Of a stretch of 64,000 bases of DNA, positions 39,481-49,354 are shown piece by piece. Position 1 is the first letter of the stretch. Every line of letters begins with the position of its first letter. Both the position numbers and the translations under genes were made by a program. Source of the stretch: Prostheceraeus crozeri (taxonomy: Eukaryota; Platyhelminthes; Polycladida; Euryleptidae); the NCBI GenBank assembly GCA_907163375.1, contig CAJQUW010013656.1, forward strand, positions 117,264 through 181,263, read 5' to 3'. The notes under the pieces are model-generated. The model was given only the letters and a program-made list of their open reading frames with translations. It was not told the origin of the DNA and ran no database searches.

Positions 39481-39939
39481 TGAGTTGGTTATCTGATGCA
39501 GAGCTAGAGAGTCGTTGAAGAACATGGTGATGAACGCACTGTTGCAGCATTTCGAGGTGTGTTTTCCATTAATAATATGCCCACAGTTTTACCAAAACCA
39601 CCCTCATTCATTATCATGAATACTGATACAGCACACTTACCCGGCAAACACTGGAAAGTTTTATTTATTGATAAAAACTATTGCGGTGAAATCTTTGATT
39701 CATTGGCCTTACCAAACTGTGATTATGTTACACGCTTCATGAACCGTTATTCACGAAAATGGATTTGCAATGCTTTGGCCTATCAACATCCCTTGTCTTT
39801 AACATGTGGAGCCTATGCCCTCTACTTTGTAATGCAATGACCACATTATGACTCTTTACATGACATTTGTAAACATTTTTCACATGATACCCTTGTCAAT
39901 GAAAAGCGCATTCGTAACTTTCATAAAAGCTTTCAATAA
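39480..39939 (+). pseudogene. Polinton adenain-like cysteine protease
   Basis: Starts MSWLSDAELE. The core has IIMNTDTAHLPGKHWKVLFI (catalytic His), CGEIFDSLALPNC (Asp), then AYQHPLSLTCGAYALYFVMQ with the Gln of the oxyanion hole and the catalytic Cys. Adenain matures the capsid. AATAAA (39,935-39,940) overlaps the stop and could serve as the poly(A) signal of the rightward gene block. Broken. Confidence 0.88.
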
Positions 39940-40056
39940 ATATGTACGATTAAAATTTGTTTTCTTTATTATACTTCAATTGAAAAGTAGATGATGTGAT
40001 TGAATAGGTTGTATTTAGTCATCAAACATGAATAGGTAGAGATAAGAAGACATTGT

Positions 40057-40410
40057 TCACTTGCCACACTCATGCTTACGAGTGTTGGTTTGTTGAAGGT
40101 AAGTCATTATGCGAGGATGTATACGTTCTCTATACTTGTTCCAACTTGAGGATGTAAAATGTATAACACCATATTGATCATGAAGAGCAATGAAATCTCG
40201 TCGAATAATGAATAGACGCCCACCTAGAGGGATATAGTACATTGGATGATGCATTATATGTAAAGCATCGTGGAGGTTATCCATTTGAAATGGTGATAAA
40301 CTTATTTTAACGTGTCGATGAGTATCGTAAAAGGTAATGCGTCGAGCCTTCCATGTAACGTGACACTCAGAAGAGAGCTTGGCAATCATGGTTAGTTTTA
40401 GACATAGCAA
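40057..40410 (-). CDS. Unrecognised Polinton gene on the opposite strand
   Basis: 117 residues from the first Met; a second Met (MIAKLSSECHVTWKARRITF) is also a plausible start. Alternating beta-type segments (HVKISLSPFQMDNL ... YIPLGGRLFIIRRDFIALHD) end in VIHFTSSSWNKYRERIHPRI. The beta-rich layout and terminal W-K-R helix faintly recall PC4-type single-strand DNA-binding proteins, but no signature is firm. It faces the preceding genes tail to tail. An intact frame. Confidence 0.5.
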   Translation of the reverse strand: MLCLKLTMIAKLSSECHVTWKARRITFYDTHRHVKISLSPFQMDNLHDALHIMHHPMYYIPLGGRLFIIRRDFIALHDQYGVIHFTSSSWNKYRERIHPRIMTYLQQTNTRKHECGK

Positions 40411-40454
40411 AACGTTTGCTTAGTCATCTCGTTTAAGCAAATCATTCATAAGAA

Positions 40455-41021
40455 ATGGATGAAGTCATGTTAAGATTCATCATCATATTATCATTTGAAA
40501 TAATGACATTAGCGGGACAAGGATTAGATGATGCAGTTCGTCTCATCAAATCACCGATTCATGCAACAAGACCTATTGAAGATGTATTTCTTTCCGGCAT
40601 AGCCGATCCTTGGCAAAATCATGCTTACAAACTTCAGATTTTACGTCAGCGAATGGGTTATACGTGGGAAATGGTGTTAACAGATTATGGCTTTAAGCGA
40701 TCGCCTGTAGGCGGCATCGATTTGATCAATCCTGTACGTCGCATTGCAATGGAATTAAAAAATAGCTGTCGTGTGAGCTCATCAATGAAACGCGAAATAT
40801 TTCATACCCTTGCAGATTTTAAACGTAGAAGACCAAGATATCAAGTAATATTTGGTTATATCAACTATCGCAATATGAAAGACGGCGGTACAAGCATACT
40901 TAGGGGAGTACATTATGTGAAGGGGCAATCACTCTTAACCAAATTCCTAGGACGACAGAAAGTGCCTACTGTGAACAGATTGAAAGCAGCAGTTCGTTAT
41001 GTCATGCGACATAACGCCTAA
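40455..41021 (+). CDS. PD-(D/E)XK nuclease-like protein (Polinton no. 2)
   Basis: 188 residues, intact frame. After a hydrophobic N-terminus the middle reads GGIDLINPVRRIAMELKNS: an Asp (GID) followed 11 residues later by Glu-x-Lys, the PD-(D/E)XK active-site layout. Before it lie WEMVLTDYGFKRS and after it FHTLADFKRRRPRYQVIFGY, a helix-strand pair of the fold, then GVHYVKGQSLLTKFLG. The wording is like MjaI-type restriction enzymes and virus or phage relatives. It probably cuts DNA; its role in the element (end processing, recombination, exclusion) is inference. Confidence 0.7.
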   Translation: MDEVMLRFIIILSFEIMTLAGQGLDDAVRLIKSPIHATRPIEDVFLSGIADPWQNHAYKLQILRQRMGYTWEMVLTDYGFKRSPVGGIDLINPVRRIAMELKNSCRVSSSMKREIFHTLADFKRRRPRYQVIFGYINYRNMKDGGTSILRGVHYVKGQSLLTKFLGRQKVPTVNRLKAAVRYVMRHNA

Positions 41022-41051
41022 GCAAACGACGCTTTATGTTGATACTTTAAC

Positions 41052-42857
41052 ATGGAGTTTACAGCAGTGTTTCCCAGTAATGCTCAACCTGAGCGATATG
41101 AAAATACAGCTACCGAGTTTGAGACTGATTTAACACAGCCGATTGACTTACATGGTGATTGGGAAGTGGACCTTCTTTTTAGTGCACTGAGGCAGCGACT
41201 GCGTCGCGAAACGTTTGCCGTGTATATATTTTTAGCAACTAATTTCATTAAAGCCATTACTAAAGGGAGTGCCGCATTTTTGCTTTCTCATCCTCATCAT
41301 GAACACCCTCCCGTATAAGGCTATCAACTATGGGAAGTGGCCCTGCAAGATTTGAGCTATGTGAATAATATAAGAACCATTGCCAATGAAGAGATTACAT
41401 TAGGCACTGCAACGAATCAAGACCTGTACTTTCCAAAACTAGAGCGAAATGATAAAGTACATACCTACAACTTGAATGAACATGCAGCAGAGTGGAATTC
41501 TATTCCTACAGTAAACACCCGTCGGGGAAAGCGAGCTGTTGATGAGATTGTAAATGGCCCTACTTTAATTATCACTGCAGATACAGACATACCCATTGCT
41601 AAAAATGCTTCACCCCTGAAATGGAAACAACCTACAAACCCATCATTCCGTCATCGTTTAGAGCAAACATACTATTATATGAAAATTCAACGCCTATTGA
41701 ATGTTATGAATGATTTGGCAAAGGATCTATGGTTCTGGCAGATGGATCTAAATCTACATAAAGTTACACTCTACATGAGACCGACTACTATTTCCCATGG
41801 ATTTTATGTGAGTGGACCTCTGCAAAGGATATTGAATCTTAAATCACGTTTCTTTCTACCTATCGCAAAATTTGCAAAAGTAAAAGGAGGTGGCGCCTTC
41901 CCTTTGAGAGCTCAAGTGTCCATGAAAGTATCAAAGAAGATTAAGAAATATCCAAATTGGCACAGGAAAAAATTTAATATTACCCTTCTTCCCCTTGATC
42001 GCATGCATGAGCGCTTTGTGCTTTTTAAATCTGGTACTGTTGATGACTTGATCAAACAGGTACATGAAATAAATGGATTATCTATGTCCATCACACGAGT
42101 ACACAATAAAGCAAGGATTGATTTCCGAAATGATTATGAGCGTTCACACATTGAATTTGTTCACATCAATTCTAAATTTCGCGATTTGCTCTCTTTAAAA
42201 TCAGACGTCTTATGGTCATACTATGAATGGGGGAATGTGAAAATAACATCTGAAAAGCAATCCTATTGCCGAATGGTTCTTTATTTCAAACGAACAGACC
42301 CTGTTTTACGTCCCTGTCTTACATGGAAGCCAAATGAAAAGTTACCGATACCTCCAAAGCATTATAGAAATGGCTATGATGTTTGTACATACTTAAACAA
42401 GGGTGTATCAAATCTACACTCATATCATTTTGACTATGATCCTAAAGAAAATACATTCTGTATCAGTGTACATGATAAAACGGTCATTCACATTTCAAAA
42501 GAGTTAACAAAGATTTTAGGATTCAAACGTGACATATTCTACGACGAGAAGTACTGTGGCTCAACATCCTTGCTCGATATGAATATCAATCACTATTACA
42601 TTTATACTAACTTTATCCATTCAACCCAAGTTGATGGTCAAATGGTTCCCCTTTTAAGATACATTCCTATTGACAGTGGCGACTTTGGTGTGACCATGCA
42701 CAGGGAGTTCCTGAACAAGGTATACATTCCAGTCAATGTATCACGATTATCCCATTGCAAATTTGGTATCCATGATGATAGTGGTAATCCTATTCAATTC
42801 ATTGGTGGTCGTACTGTCTTAACACTTCATTTTCGTCAGATAACATCAAATCACTAA
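41052..42857 (+). pseudogene. Polinton penton-type minor capsid protein
   Basis: Opens MEFTAVFPSNAQPERYENTA ... DLTQPIDLHGDWEV, the standard start of the Polinton minor capsid gene. A long central region with a Lys/Arg-rich stretch follows, then the C-terminal block (GQMVPLLRYIPI ... NKVYIPVNVSRLSHCKFGIH ... VLTLHFRQITS). The same C-terminal block lies as a fossil at 50,650-50,940. It forms the capsid vertices in related viruses. Large (about 600 codons). Broken. Confidence 0.88.
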
Positions 42858-42899
42858 TGTTGCGTGTGGCGCAGTCAATGTCTTTTCTTTCTTGATTAG

Positions 42900-43190
42900 G
42901 TGGCCGTTAAGGCCGTGGTTTCATAAAGACCGTTTGGGGCATTCTCTGGTCTCATCAAGGCTTTTCACTCCTGAAAGTCAGCCTCGTTTATGAAAGGCTC
43001 ACTCTCAGCCGTTTGCAGAGTGAGCTGCTTGCAGCCTTCAATCATTTGTCTCTCTTCCTCTTTTTGTTGAAACTTTCTCTCAACTTCCTTCTTCGTAGGA
43101 GTTGAGCTAGCAAGAGGTGTGAATGTTTCCTCTGTGTCGGATATGACTATGATAGTGAAATGCAAGACACTCTTCTTTATATACGAGAAT
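42900..43190 (-). CDS. Small acidic gene with SUMO-interaction-like motif and TATA box (Polinton no. 2)
   Basis: A minus-strand frame (42,965-43,165) reads TIIVISDTEETFTPLASSTP then KKEVERKFQQKEEERQMIE. IIVISDTEE fits a SUMO-interacting motif (hydrophobic core followed by acids). TATATAAAG lies just upstream at 43,175-43,183 (minus). No ATG precedes the motif in frame, so the start is unresolved. It is divergent from the gene at 43,300. Confidence 0.4.
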
Positions 43191-43254
43191 GATACATTGT
43201 GATTGATAAATGGCTGTCGCCCAATGAGAGAGCGTGAAGCAGGGAGAGAGAATC

Positions 43255-43262
43255 TATATAAG
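43255..43262 (+). promoter_or_regulatory. TATA box of the 43,300 gene
   Basis: TATATAAG 38 bp before the ATG, with a CCCAATGAG (CCAAT-like) word at about 43,220. It forms a divergent pair with the minus-strand TATA box at 43,175-43,183. Confidence 0.65.
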
Positions 43263-43299
43263 TGCGGTGCAATGACTATTTCATCATAATATCATTAAA

Positions 43300-43650
43300 A
43301 TGGATACACCACCGAACGCCTATGCCCTACTCATGCCCAATGCCCCACGCAAGAGGCAAGTGAAAACCATTTACGATGGTGAGCTCGAGCCGCCACAGTT
43401 CGATGAGGAAATCATCATCATTTCCGACGATGAAGAGGACAGTAGTGATACAATCAGGGCTGCCTTCCTGAGTGTGTCTCCAAAGGACGTCATGATGGAG
43501 CGGTGTATTGAGACTCTCCGGAGCTGGCTAGACCTCTTCTCTCCTTCTAGTCAGCCCAACAATCAAGAAGAGTTTGACTTAGTAGAAGTCATGTACCGTC
43601 TTATTACAAAACGTATTCCTTTATTTCTTTTCAATAAATGTGTATCATGA
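43300..43650 (+). CDS. Small acidic protein with strong SUMO-interaction-like motif
   Basis: 116 residues. DEEIIIISDDEEDSSD at about residues 35-50 is a near-ideal SUMO-interacting motif (four hydrophobics followed by acidic/Ser residues). The N-terminus has a basic patch (APRKRQVK) and the C-terminus a helical leucine-rich region (ETLRSWLDLFSPS ... LVEVMYRLITKRIPL). TATA box at 43,255 and AATAAA at 43,635-43,640 overlapping the end suggest a complete transcription unit. I know no homologue. Confidence 0.6.
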   Translation: MDTPPNAYALLMPNAPRKRQVKTIYDGELEPPQFDEEIIIISDDEEDSSDTIRAAFLSVSPKDVMMERCIETLRSWLDLFSPSSQPNNQEEFDLVEVMYRLITKRIPLFLFNKCVS

Positions 43651-44052
43651 CAGTGTTGCTTTTCCTTCATATAAACTGCATGGCTTCGAAAGGATCATCG
43701 AGTAAGCATAGTATCGATTGGGAGCTATTGTTAGAATAAGATTTCCTATCAACTAGACACTTAACACAGTTACTAGAAATCATTCAACATATGAAACATG
43801 ATTTTAGGTGAAGCAACGTTATCTGAGAATGAGCCATGAGTTCTGCTTGTCACTCTTACACCACACGTATACAAAATCATTTTCTATCTTCTCTAATGGT
43901 GTGATCCCTTTTGATAGAAAAGTAGACCGATAATAAATGTGTTAACTAACCCCATATCTAAATTCCTCCATTTATTTCCATTTTAAGATAAATACATTGC
44001 AAAACAAAGACATGTAGTATGTAGGTTTATTTATAATTGAATCACATATACT

Positions 44053-44304
44053 TTACAGCGAGGAAAAGTCAAGCGGAATAACCTCTAAGTCACTGTACAC
44101 TTTATAGCACCTTGGTCGTTTTGGATCGTCGGGCACTTTTCTAGCACGCGTCGTTTTTGGCGTGAATTCACCATCAGTCCACACAACTTTTTCAATGACG
44201 ACTTTCTTGCGGGACTCCTCCTCTTGTTCACACTTGTCTTGATCCCACTCGTCAATGACTTCAAATATTTGGTTAAATATTTCCAATGCTTGAGAGGTTG
44301 ACAT
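44053..44304 (-). CDS. Small Polinton gene behind a TATA box
   Basis: 83 residues: MSTSQALEIFNQIFEVIDEW, an acidic middle, a basic stretch (KTTRARKVPDDPKRPRCYK) and DLEVIPLDFSSL at the end. TATATAAG on the minus strand (44,356-44,363) lies ~50 bp before the ATG. No family recognised. Confidence 0.5.
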   Translation of the reverse strand: MSTSQALEIFNQIFEVIDEWDQDKCEQEEESRKKVVIEKVVWTDGEFTPKTTRARKVPDDPKRPRCYKVYSDLEVIPLDFSSL

Positions 44305-44355
44305 GTTCGTCTGCTACTTCGTATAACGTGAATGAGAAGTGCTGCAATCGTTTCA

Positions 44356-44363
44356 CTTATATA
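44356..44363 (-). promoter_or_regulatory. TATA box of the 44,304 gene
   Basis: TATATAAG on the minus strand about 50 bp upstream of the ATG at 44,304. One of four TATA-type boxes clustered in 43.2-45.0 kb. Confidence 0.6.
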
Positions 44364-44414
44364 GTTATTTAACAATGAGTCCCTCAACAGCCAATCAGAA
44401 TGATTCTAATTTAG

Positions 44415-44666
44415 ATGAAGATTCCTTTTTTCACTTTATCAACCTGTGTGGCAGTAAAAACTTTTGTACAACTTGATACACTTTCTGACTACACTCACAA
44501 GAGCTTGTTCACAACTGAAGATAGAAATGTGTTTGTGGCTGCATGTGGTGCAAGTTTGGCTTCCCTTCATTCCATTTCATCATTTATTCTTCCCCTCTGC
44601 ATTCCATATCCGAAGATATGTGGCGGCGTTGGGACCGCTTTAGCTGCATTAGAAGGTAGCCCTTAA
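44415..44666 (+). CDS. Short hydrophobic ORF
   Basis: 83 residues with ACGASLASLHSISSFILPLC as a possible membrane segment and Gly/Ala-rich end. No promoter or family recognised. It may be chance. Confidence 0.25.
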   Translation: MKIPFFTLSTCVAVKTFVQLDTLSDYTHKSLFTTEDRNVFVAACGASLASLHSISSFILPLCIPYPKICGGVGTALAALEGSP

Positions 44667-44971
44667 GATGGCTCATGGGACGTTCTCGGGATCGTAATCA
44701 GCCACCTTACTTTGGACCGATTCTGCTGAGAGTCTTTAATTCTCTCTATGGTAGCAGCATCGACCTCTACTGCTACTAACTGACTACTTGGGGGTGGTAT
44801 ATAGCCCCAGTGAGTCCTATCATCATCATCGCCGCAATCAGATGCGCCTATACGAGCAAGATTGTTAAAAATCTTTTCTCGCTCTTCAGCCCGCTGAAAC
44901 TCTTGAAATAAATTTATCGGCTTCAACCGAGGCTTGTCAGGAGCGCTGACGAGAGTATTCGGCGTCTGCAT
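44663..44971 (-). CDS. Small Polinton gene behind a TATA box, rightmost
   Basis: 102 residues: a Pro-rich start (MQTPNTLVSAPDKPRLKP), NLFQEFQRAEEREKIFNN, an acidic turn (DCGDDDDRTHWGY) and a basic end. TATATAAA on the minus strand at 45,001-45,008 sits ~30 bp from the ATG, which fits a real transcription unit. No family recognised. It faces left, away from the right TIR. Confidence 0.5.
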   Translation of the reverse strand: MQTPNTLVSAPDKPRLKPINLFQEFQRAEEREKIFNNLARIGASDCGDDDDRTHWGYIPPPSSQLVAVEVDAATIERIKDSQQNRSKVRWLITIPRTSHEPS

Positions 44972-45000
44972 GATTGAAATAAAATTAAATGAGTCGGCGG

Positions 45001-45008
45001 TTTATATA
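45001..45008 (-). promoter_or_regulatory. TATA box of the 44,971 gene
   Basis: TATATAAA on the minus strand ~30 bp upstream of the ATG at 44,971. Confidence 0.65.
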
Positions 45009-45436
45009 GCCCTCTGACGCAAAGCCATGATTCAGACCTTCCTTATTTGGCCATGCATTTGACATGACAACAGCGGTTTTACCATGTATGGGCATCGGCA
45101 GTCACCGTGCTTTCAGTTACCAACTCCCAACACAAAGACGGGTTACCCTATGACGCGAAAAGGTTTGACGTCAATGCCTGCAGTAACCGTCTCATTTTTA
45201 CTAAGTTACAATGACAAACGATAGACGTTGCCAACCCTGAGTTACTGAGGCTAGACGAGATTTCACAAAGGCCTGATAGAAAGCCAGCAACCCTATAGGT
45301 GTTAAGCTCTTGAATCCGTTACAGGCATTACTCAGAGGGGATCTTATCCCAGCTCCAAGGCAATCACAAATCCAACCTCGGGCGGACACAGCGTGCGTCA
45401 TGTCACTGTGTTGGTATCCGGGCCCCGATTTTGACA

Positions 45437-48400
45437 TAAAAACCGGTGGAGTTATTTACAAGAGGAAACATCCCAAGTCGTTGCTTTGATCAGCTTGATA
45501 GCAAGTCGTGATTCACAAGCGTTTTGCAATGGAGATGTTTAGATGCCACCCATGACAAGATAGCTAAGACTCAACCGATTGGCGTTCAAAGTGCTACGTT
45601 GAGAACTGTGTCAAATGCCCAACATGAGTTGCCCCAGCGGTTTCGGCCTAAACTATGACACACTCCCTTGCCACACTTATCACTACGGCATCATCCGCCG
45701 TCCCGAAGGAACACCCTGTCAGTGGAATATTACAACAAAACTCTCCGTGTCTTGCTCGCTTTCAGTGAAAAGCTGCTTAGTCCATATGTGGCTCAGACAT
45801 GAAAACCGGTGGAGTTGGTAAGAGGTTGACAGACTTTGAGCAGCTTGATAGCAAGCCGTGATTCACCAGCGTTTTGCAATGGAGATGTTTAGAGGCCACC
45901 CATGACAAGATAGCTAAGACTCAACCGATTGGCGTTCAAAGTGCTACGTTGAGAACTGTGTCAAATGCCCAACATGAGACATGAGTTGCCCCAGCGGTTT
46001 CGGTCTAAACTATGACACACTCCCTTGTCACACTTATCACTACGGCATCGTCCGCCGTCCCGAAGGAACACCCTGTCAGTGGAATATTACAGCAAAACTC
46101 TCCGTGTCTTGCTCGCTTTCAGTGAAAAGCTGCTTGTATAATGTAAAGACTGGCTCAGACATCATTACAAATCCTTTAGTTGACTTCAGCAGGGTCGAAT
46201 ACCCCAGAAAACTTCCAAAAATAGTGAATTTAAATTTTTCAACTTTTTAGCACTACTTATGAAATTTTATAAGTAGTCTATCACTTAGGGTAGGTCAAGA
46301 CCTATCGAACCTTTTTTGAATCAAGTCAAACGGACTTGTAGAAGCAAAGTTACAAGCCTTTAAAGCTTTGGAGTCTTTTATGGCCTGGAGACGAAGGCCA
46401 TCTCCTGGCGAACCTTTAAGCCTGACGCCTTAGCTGATATCAGCAATGAAATTTTCTAAGTCGGTTTCTACCTGAAACTCGGTTTTTGAGATTTCCAATG
46501 CTACCATCAGAGCTCCGGAGTTCACCTACCCCAACCCAGTCGGGAGGAGAGCTGATTTCCACAAGTAGAGTTTCCACTTATATAGTTTGTGGCGATCAGC
46601 TGATGACGTAAGATCCATCATCTAAAAACTTTAAACCCGTCTATCTCCGGTTCTAGTGCTCCGAGTGACTTCCAATTTTGATAGCCATGTTTTCTCGCTC
46701 TCCCCTTTCATTTAAGACATCTCTCAACTCTCTACGATGACCAGGAGCGGAGCTGAAAAAACTTGGAAAATAAGCTCCAAAATCTTGGAAAATGCGCAAA
46801 AACTCGATTTTTAACAGGCTCTCATTTGGAAACGAAACCTTCCACAGATCTGAAAAGATAGGATCCTAGAGAACAAAGTGCGGTCTTGCCCCTAAAAGAA
46901 ACCCGAGCTCTTCATTCACTTCCAATCCTCCGCTATTGACCGCCAAATGTGGCCACAATTTAACATTTTCAGGAAAAAATCTCAACTTTTTCTCTCCGAT
47001 TTACTTGAAACTCACCCTCTAGTTGTTGAATGGCACACTGATTCCAAATCTGGTCTCTGTTTTTCCGTCCGAGGCTTGGTTCACCCGCTAGAGCCATTTT
47101 CGTAAAAATTCTAACTGTCGTTTTTTCACCAATGTCCCAAATTTTCAATGGCGTCTCACATCTATACGAAGGCAGATAGGAACAAGCCGTTTCTTCCACT
47201 GAATTTTTCTCACTCTCAGCTTTCAAATGAGCTATCACACGACTTTCTACAATCTCCACAACCAAAGTTGGAAGATCGCTGCCGAGGGGGGGGACGTCCT
47301 CAAAACTTTTTCTCTCCGATTTCGCTGGAAACATCCTTCCTAACCTAAAATTTCATGTACACTGCGAATCTGCCCTCCGTTTTCCCTTCCGAGGCCTCCT
47401 TCATGTCGAAAAACGACTTTTCTCATCCCAAAACATCCAAAACCTGCCTTTTCCAACTCTGACGTTTTCCTGCCATTTTCCTCCCTAAACCCAGGAAAAT
47501 AGGACCAAACTGAGCTTTCCACTGCATTTTTCTCACTCTTAGCTTTCAAATGAGCTATCACACGACTTTCTACGATCTCTAGAACCAAAGTTGGAAGATC
47601 GCTGCCGAGAGGGGGGGGTCAGAACTTTTTCTCTCCGATTGAGCTGGAAAGAAGTTCCCAGAACCAAAATTGGCCAAAACTTCCGAATTTGCACTCCGTT
47701 TTCCCATCCGAGCCCTCCTTCATGTCGAAAAACGACTTTTCTCATCCCAAAACATCCAAAACCTGACTTTTCCAACTCTGACGTTTTCCTGCCATTTTCC
47801 TCCCTAAACCCAGGAAAATAGGACCAAACTGAGCTTTCCACTGCATTTTTCTCACTCTTAGCTTTCAAATGATCTATCACACGATTTTCTACGATCTGTA
47901 GAACCAAAGTTGGAAGATCGCTGCCGAGAGGGGGGGTCAGAACTTTTTCTCTCCGATTAAGCTGGAAAGAAGTTCCCAGAACCAAAATTGGCCAAAACTT
48001 CCGAATTTGCCCTCCGTTTTCCCATCCGAGGCCTCCTTCATGTCGAAAAACGACTTTTCTCATCCCAAAACATCCAAAACCTGCCTTTTCCAACTCTGAC
48101 GTTTTCCTGCCATTTTCCTCCCTAAACCCAGGAAAATAGGACCAAACTGAGCTTTCCACTGCATTTTTCTCACTCTTAGCTTTCAAATGAGCTATCACAC
48201 GACTTTCTACGATCTCTAGAACCAAAGTTGGAAGTTTGACAGGAGGGGGGGGGGAACGTCCTCGAAATTGTTTCTCTCCGATTTCGCTAGAAACATCCTT
48301 CCTAACCCAAAATTTCACGTAGATTCCGAATCTGGCCTTCGTTTTCCCATCCGATGCCTCCTTCATGCCGAAAAATGGACTTTATCATCCCAAAACCACC

Positions 48401-48802
48401 AAAATCCGCCTTTTTACAACTCTGCCGTTTTCAGAGATTCCTGAGAATGAAGGGGTGGAATCCTGCCTTCCTTCCCAACCCAAAAGTTCACGTAGACTCT
48501 GAATCTGAACTCCAATTTCACATCCGAACCCTTTTTCATGACGAAAAACGACTTTTCTCATCCCAAAAACCACCAAAACCCACATTTTCTCACTCTATCC
48601 TTCCCACATTCCCACCGCCTTCCTTCCTAGATTCCACCCCTTGCTGGAAAACTCCTTCCTTCCTTCCAGAGGGGGGGTAGGGAACTGTTTCCTCCTCTCG
48701 GACCCATCCTTCCATGACATCCGTGGCGACTTCCTTCCGGAGGGGGGGCTGAGTCAGCATTGCTCCTCATTTTGTCCTTGATTTTGTCAGGGGATTACTA
48801 CT
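45437..48802 (-). repeat. Right TIR of Polinton no. 2
   Basis: Inverse of 29,012-32,313. Four tandem ~321-bp units (joints near 47,266, 47,588, 47,909 and 48,230), against three on the left. The duplicated inner segment is at 45,463-45,800 and 45,830-46,150. The segment at 46,160-46,370 is absent from the left TIR but present in Polinton no. 3 (62,390-62,580). Because each unit is a multiple of three, a 275-codon frame stays open at 47,539-48,366; whether it is translated is unknown. Confidence 0.88.
46577..46611 (-). promoter_or_regulatory. TIR promoter module, right copy
   Basis: Inverse copy of the left module: TATATAAG (46,577-46,584), CAGCTG and TTACGTCA on the minus strand, pointing inward. 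Confidence 0.6.
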
Positions 48803-49354
48803 CTTGTTCCTCGAGAAACCATGAACCTTTTTCGTCCAGGATCATCGCTTAAAGCGGTTTCGTCGTAATTGAAGATTATATTTGCTGGAATGTCTCCAGC
48901 ACCTTCAGATAGTCGAGTAAAGAAGTCTTTGATATCTTCTCTTGAAACAGATGACCGAGCTCTTTTGATATTACACGCCCTTCTCACCACGATGTTGTTT
49001 CGCTTCATGAAGCACCGGACGAAATCAGCGCCTGGTAAATTGTTTTCGAATTGCACAGCGGTTCGATTCAAACTATTCAGGTAGCTGCGGACCAAGACCT
49101 TGAAATCCTGAGCGTCAAAACCGTAGCCCCAAGCCGACATCTGATTTAGAGTGTCCACTAGGACGGCTTCTTCACATTCTGTGAGCACTGGTGGTCGGCC
49201 TACCTTGTTTACTTTTCCGCAGAGATGTCTACGCAAAGTTGTTCGTGATACACCATGCTGCTTGGATGCACCCAGCATCCATGACCATCCTTGCACGCTT
49301 GAACAGCTTCTTGTAATCTGGCGGTGGATTAACTTTCACATATGTACGAGGCAT
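48803..49354 (-). pseudogene. pogo-like transposase, N-terminal part
   Basis: Starts at the ATG at 49,354 with MPRTYVKVNPPPDYKKLF, the usual pogo opening. After one frameshift (~49,290) comes SKQHGVSRTTLRRHLCGK (first HTH) and a CENP-B-type region (GYGFDAQDFKVLVRSYLNS ... PGADFVRCFMKRNNI). The DDE domain begins with IIFNYDETALSDDPGRKRFM (first catalytic Asp). The frame is cut by the Polinton at VSRGTRV; the gene resumes at 29,005 with EQVKEHSKVN. Apart from the frameshift and insertion this half looks sound. Confidence 0.9.

Larger units (their letters stand above)
29012..48802 (+). mobile_element. Polinton/Maverick no. 2 (adintovirus-like), 19.8 kb, without visible PolB
   Basis: Ends AGTAGTAATCCCC (29,012) and the inverse ending at 48,802; 6-bp target duplication CTTGTT at 29,006-29,011 and 48,803-48,808. 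TIRs are ~3.3 kb. It carries a UBA+RING protein, membrane glycoprotein, basic protein, packaging ATPase, PX-type gene, integrase with chromodomain, a pVI/pX-like basic protein, major capsid protein, protease, PD-(D/E)XK nuclease, penton-type protein and small acidic genes. No family DNA polymerase B is seen. Several core genes are interrupted (roughly five to eight breaks overall). The near-identity of the TIRs suggests a young insertion. Confidence 0.93.

Noticed and set aside
47539-48366. 275-codon frame in the right TIR as a repeat protein gene
   Set aside because: It consists of the ~321-bp non-coding-looking TIR units whose length is a multiple of three; the left TIR and Polinton no. 3 do not keep the frame open, so translation is unsupported.
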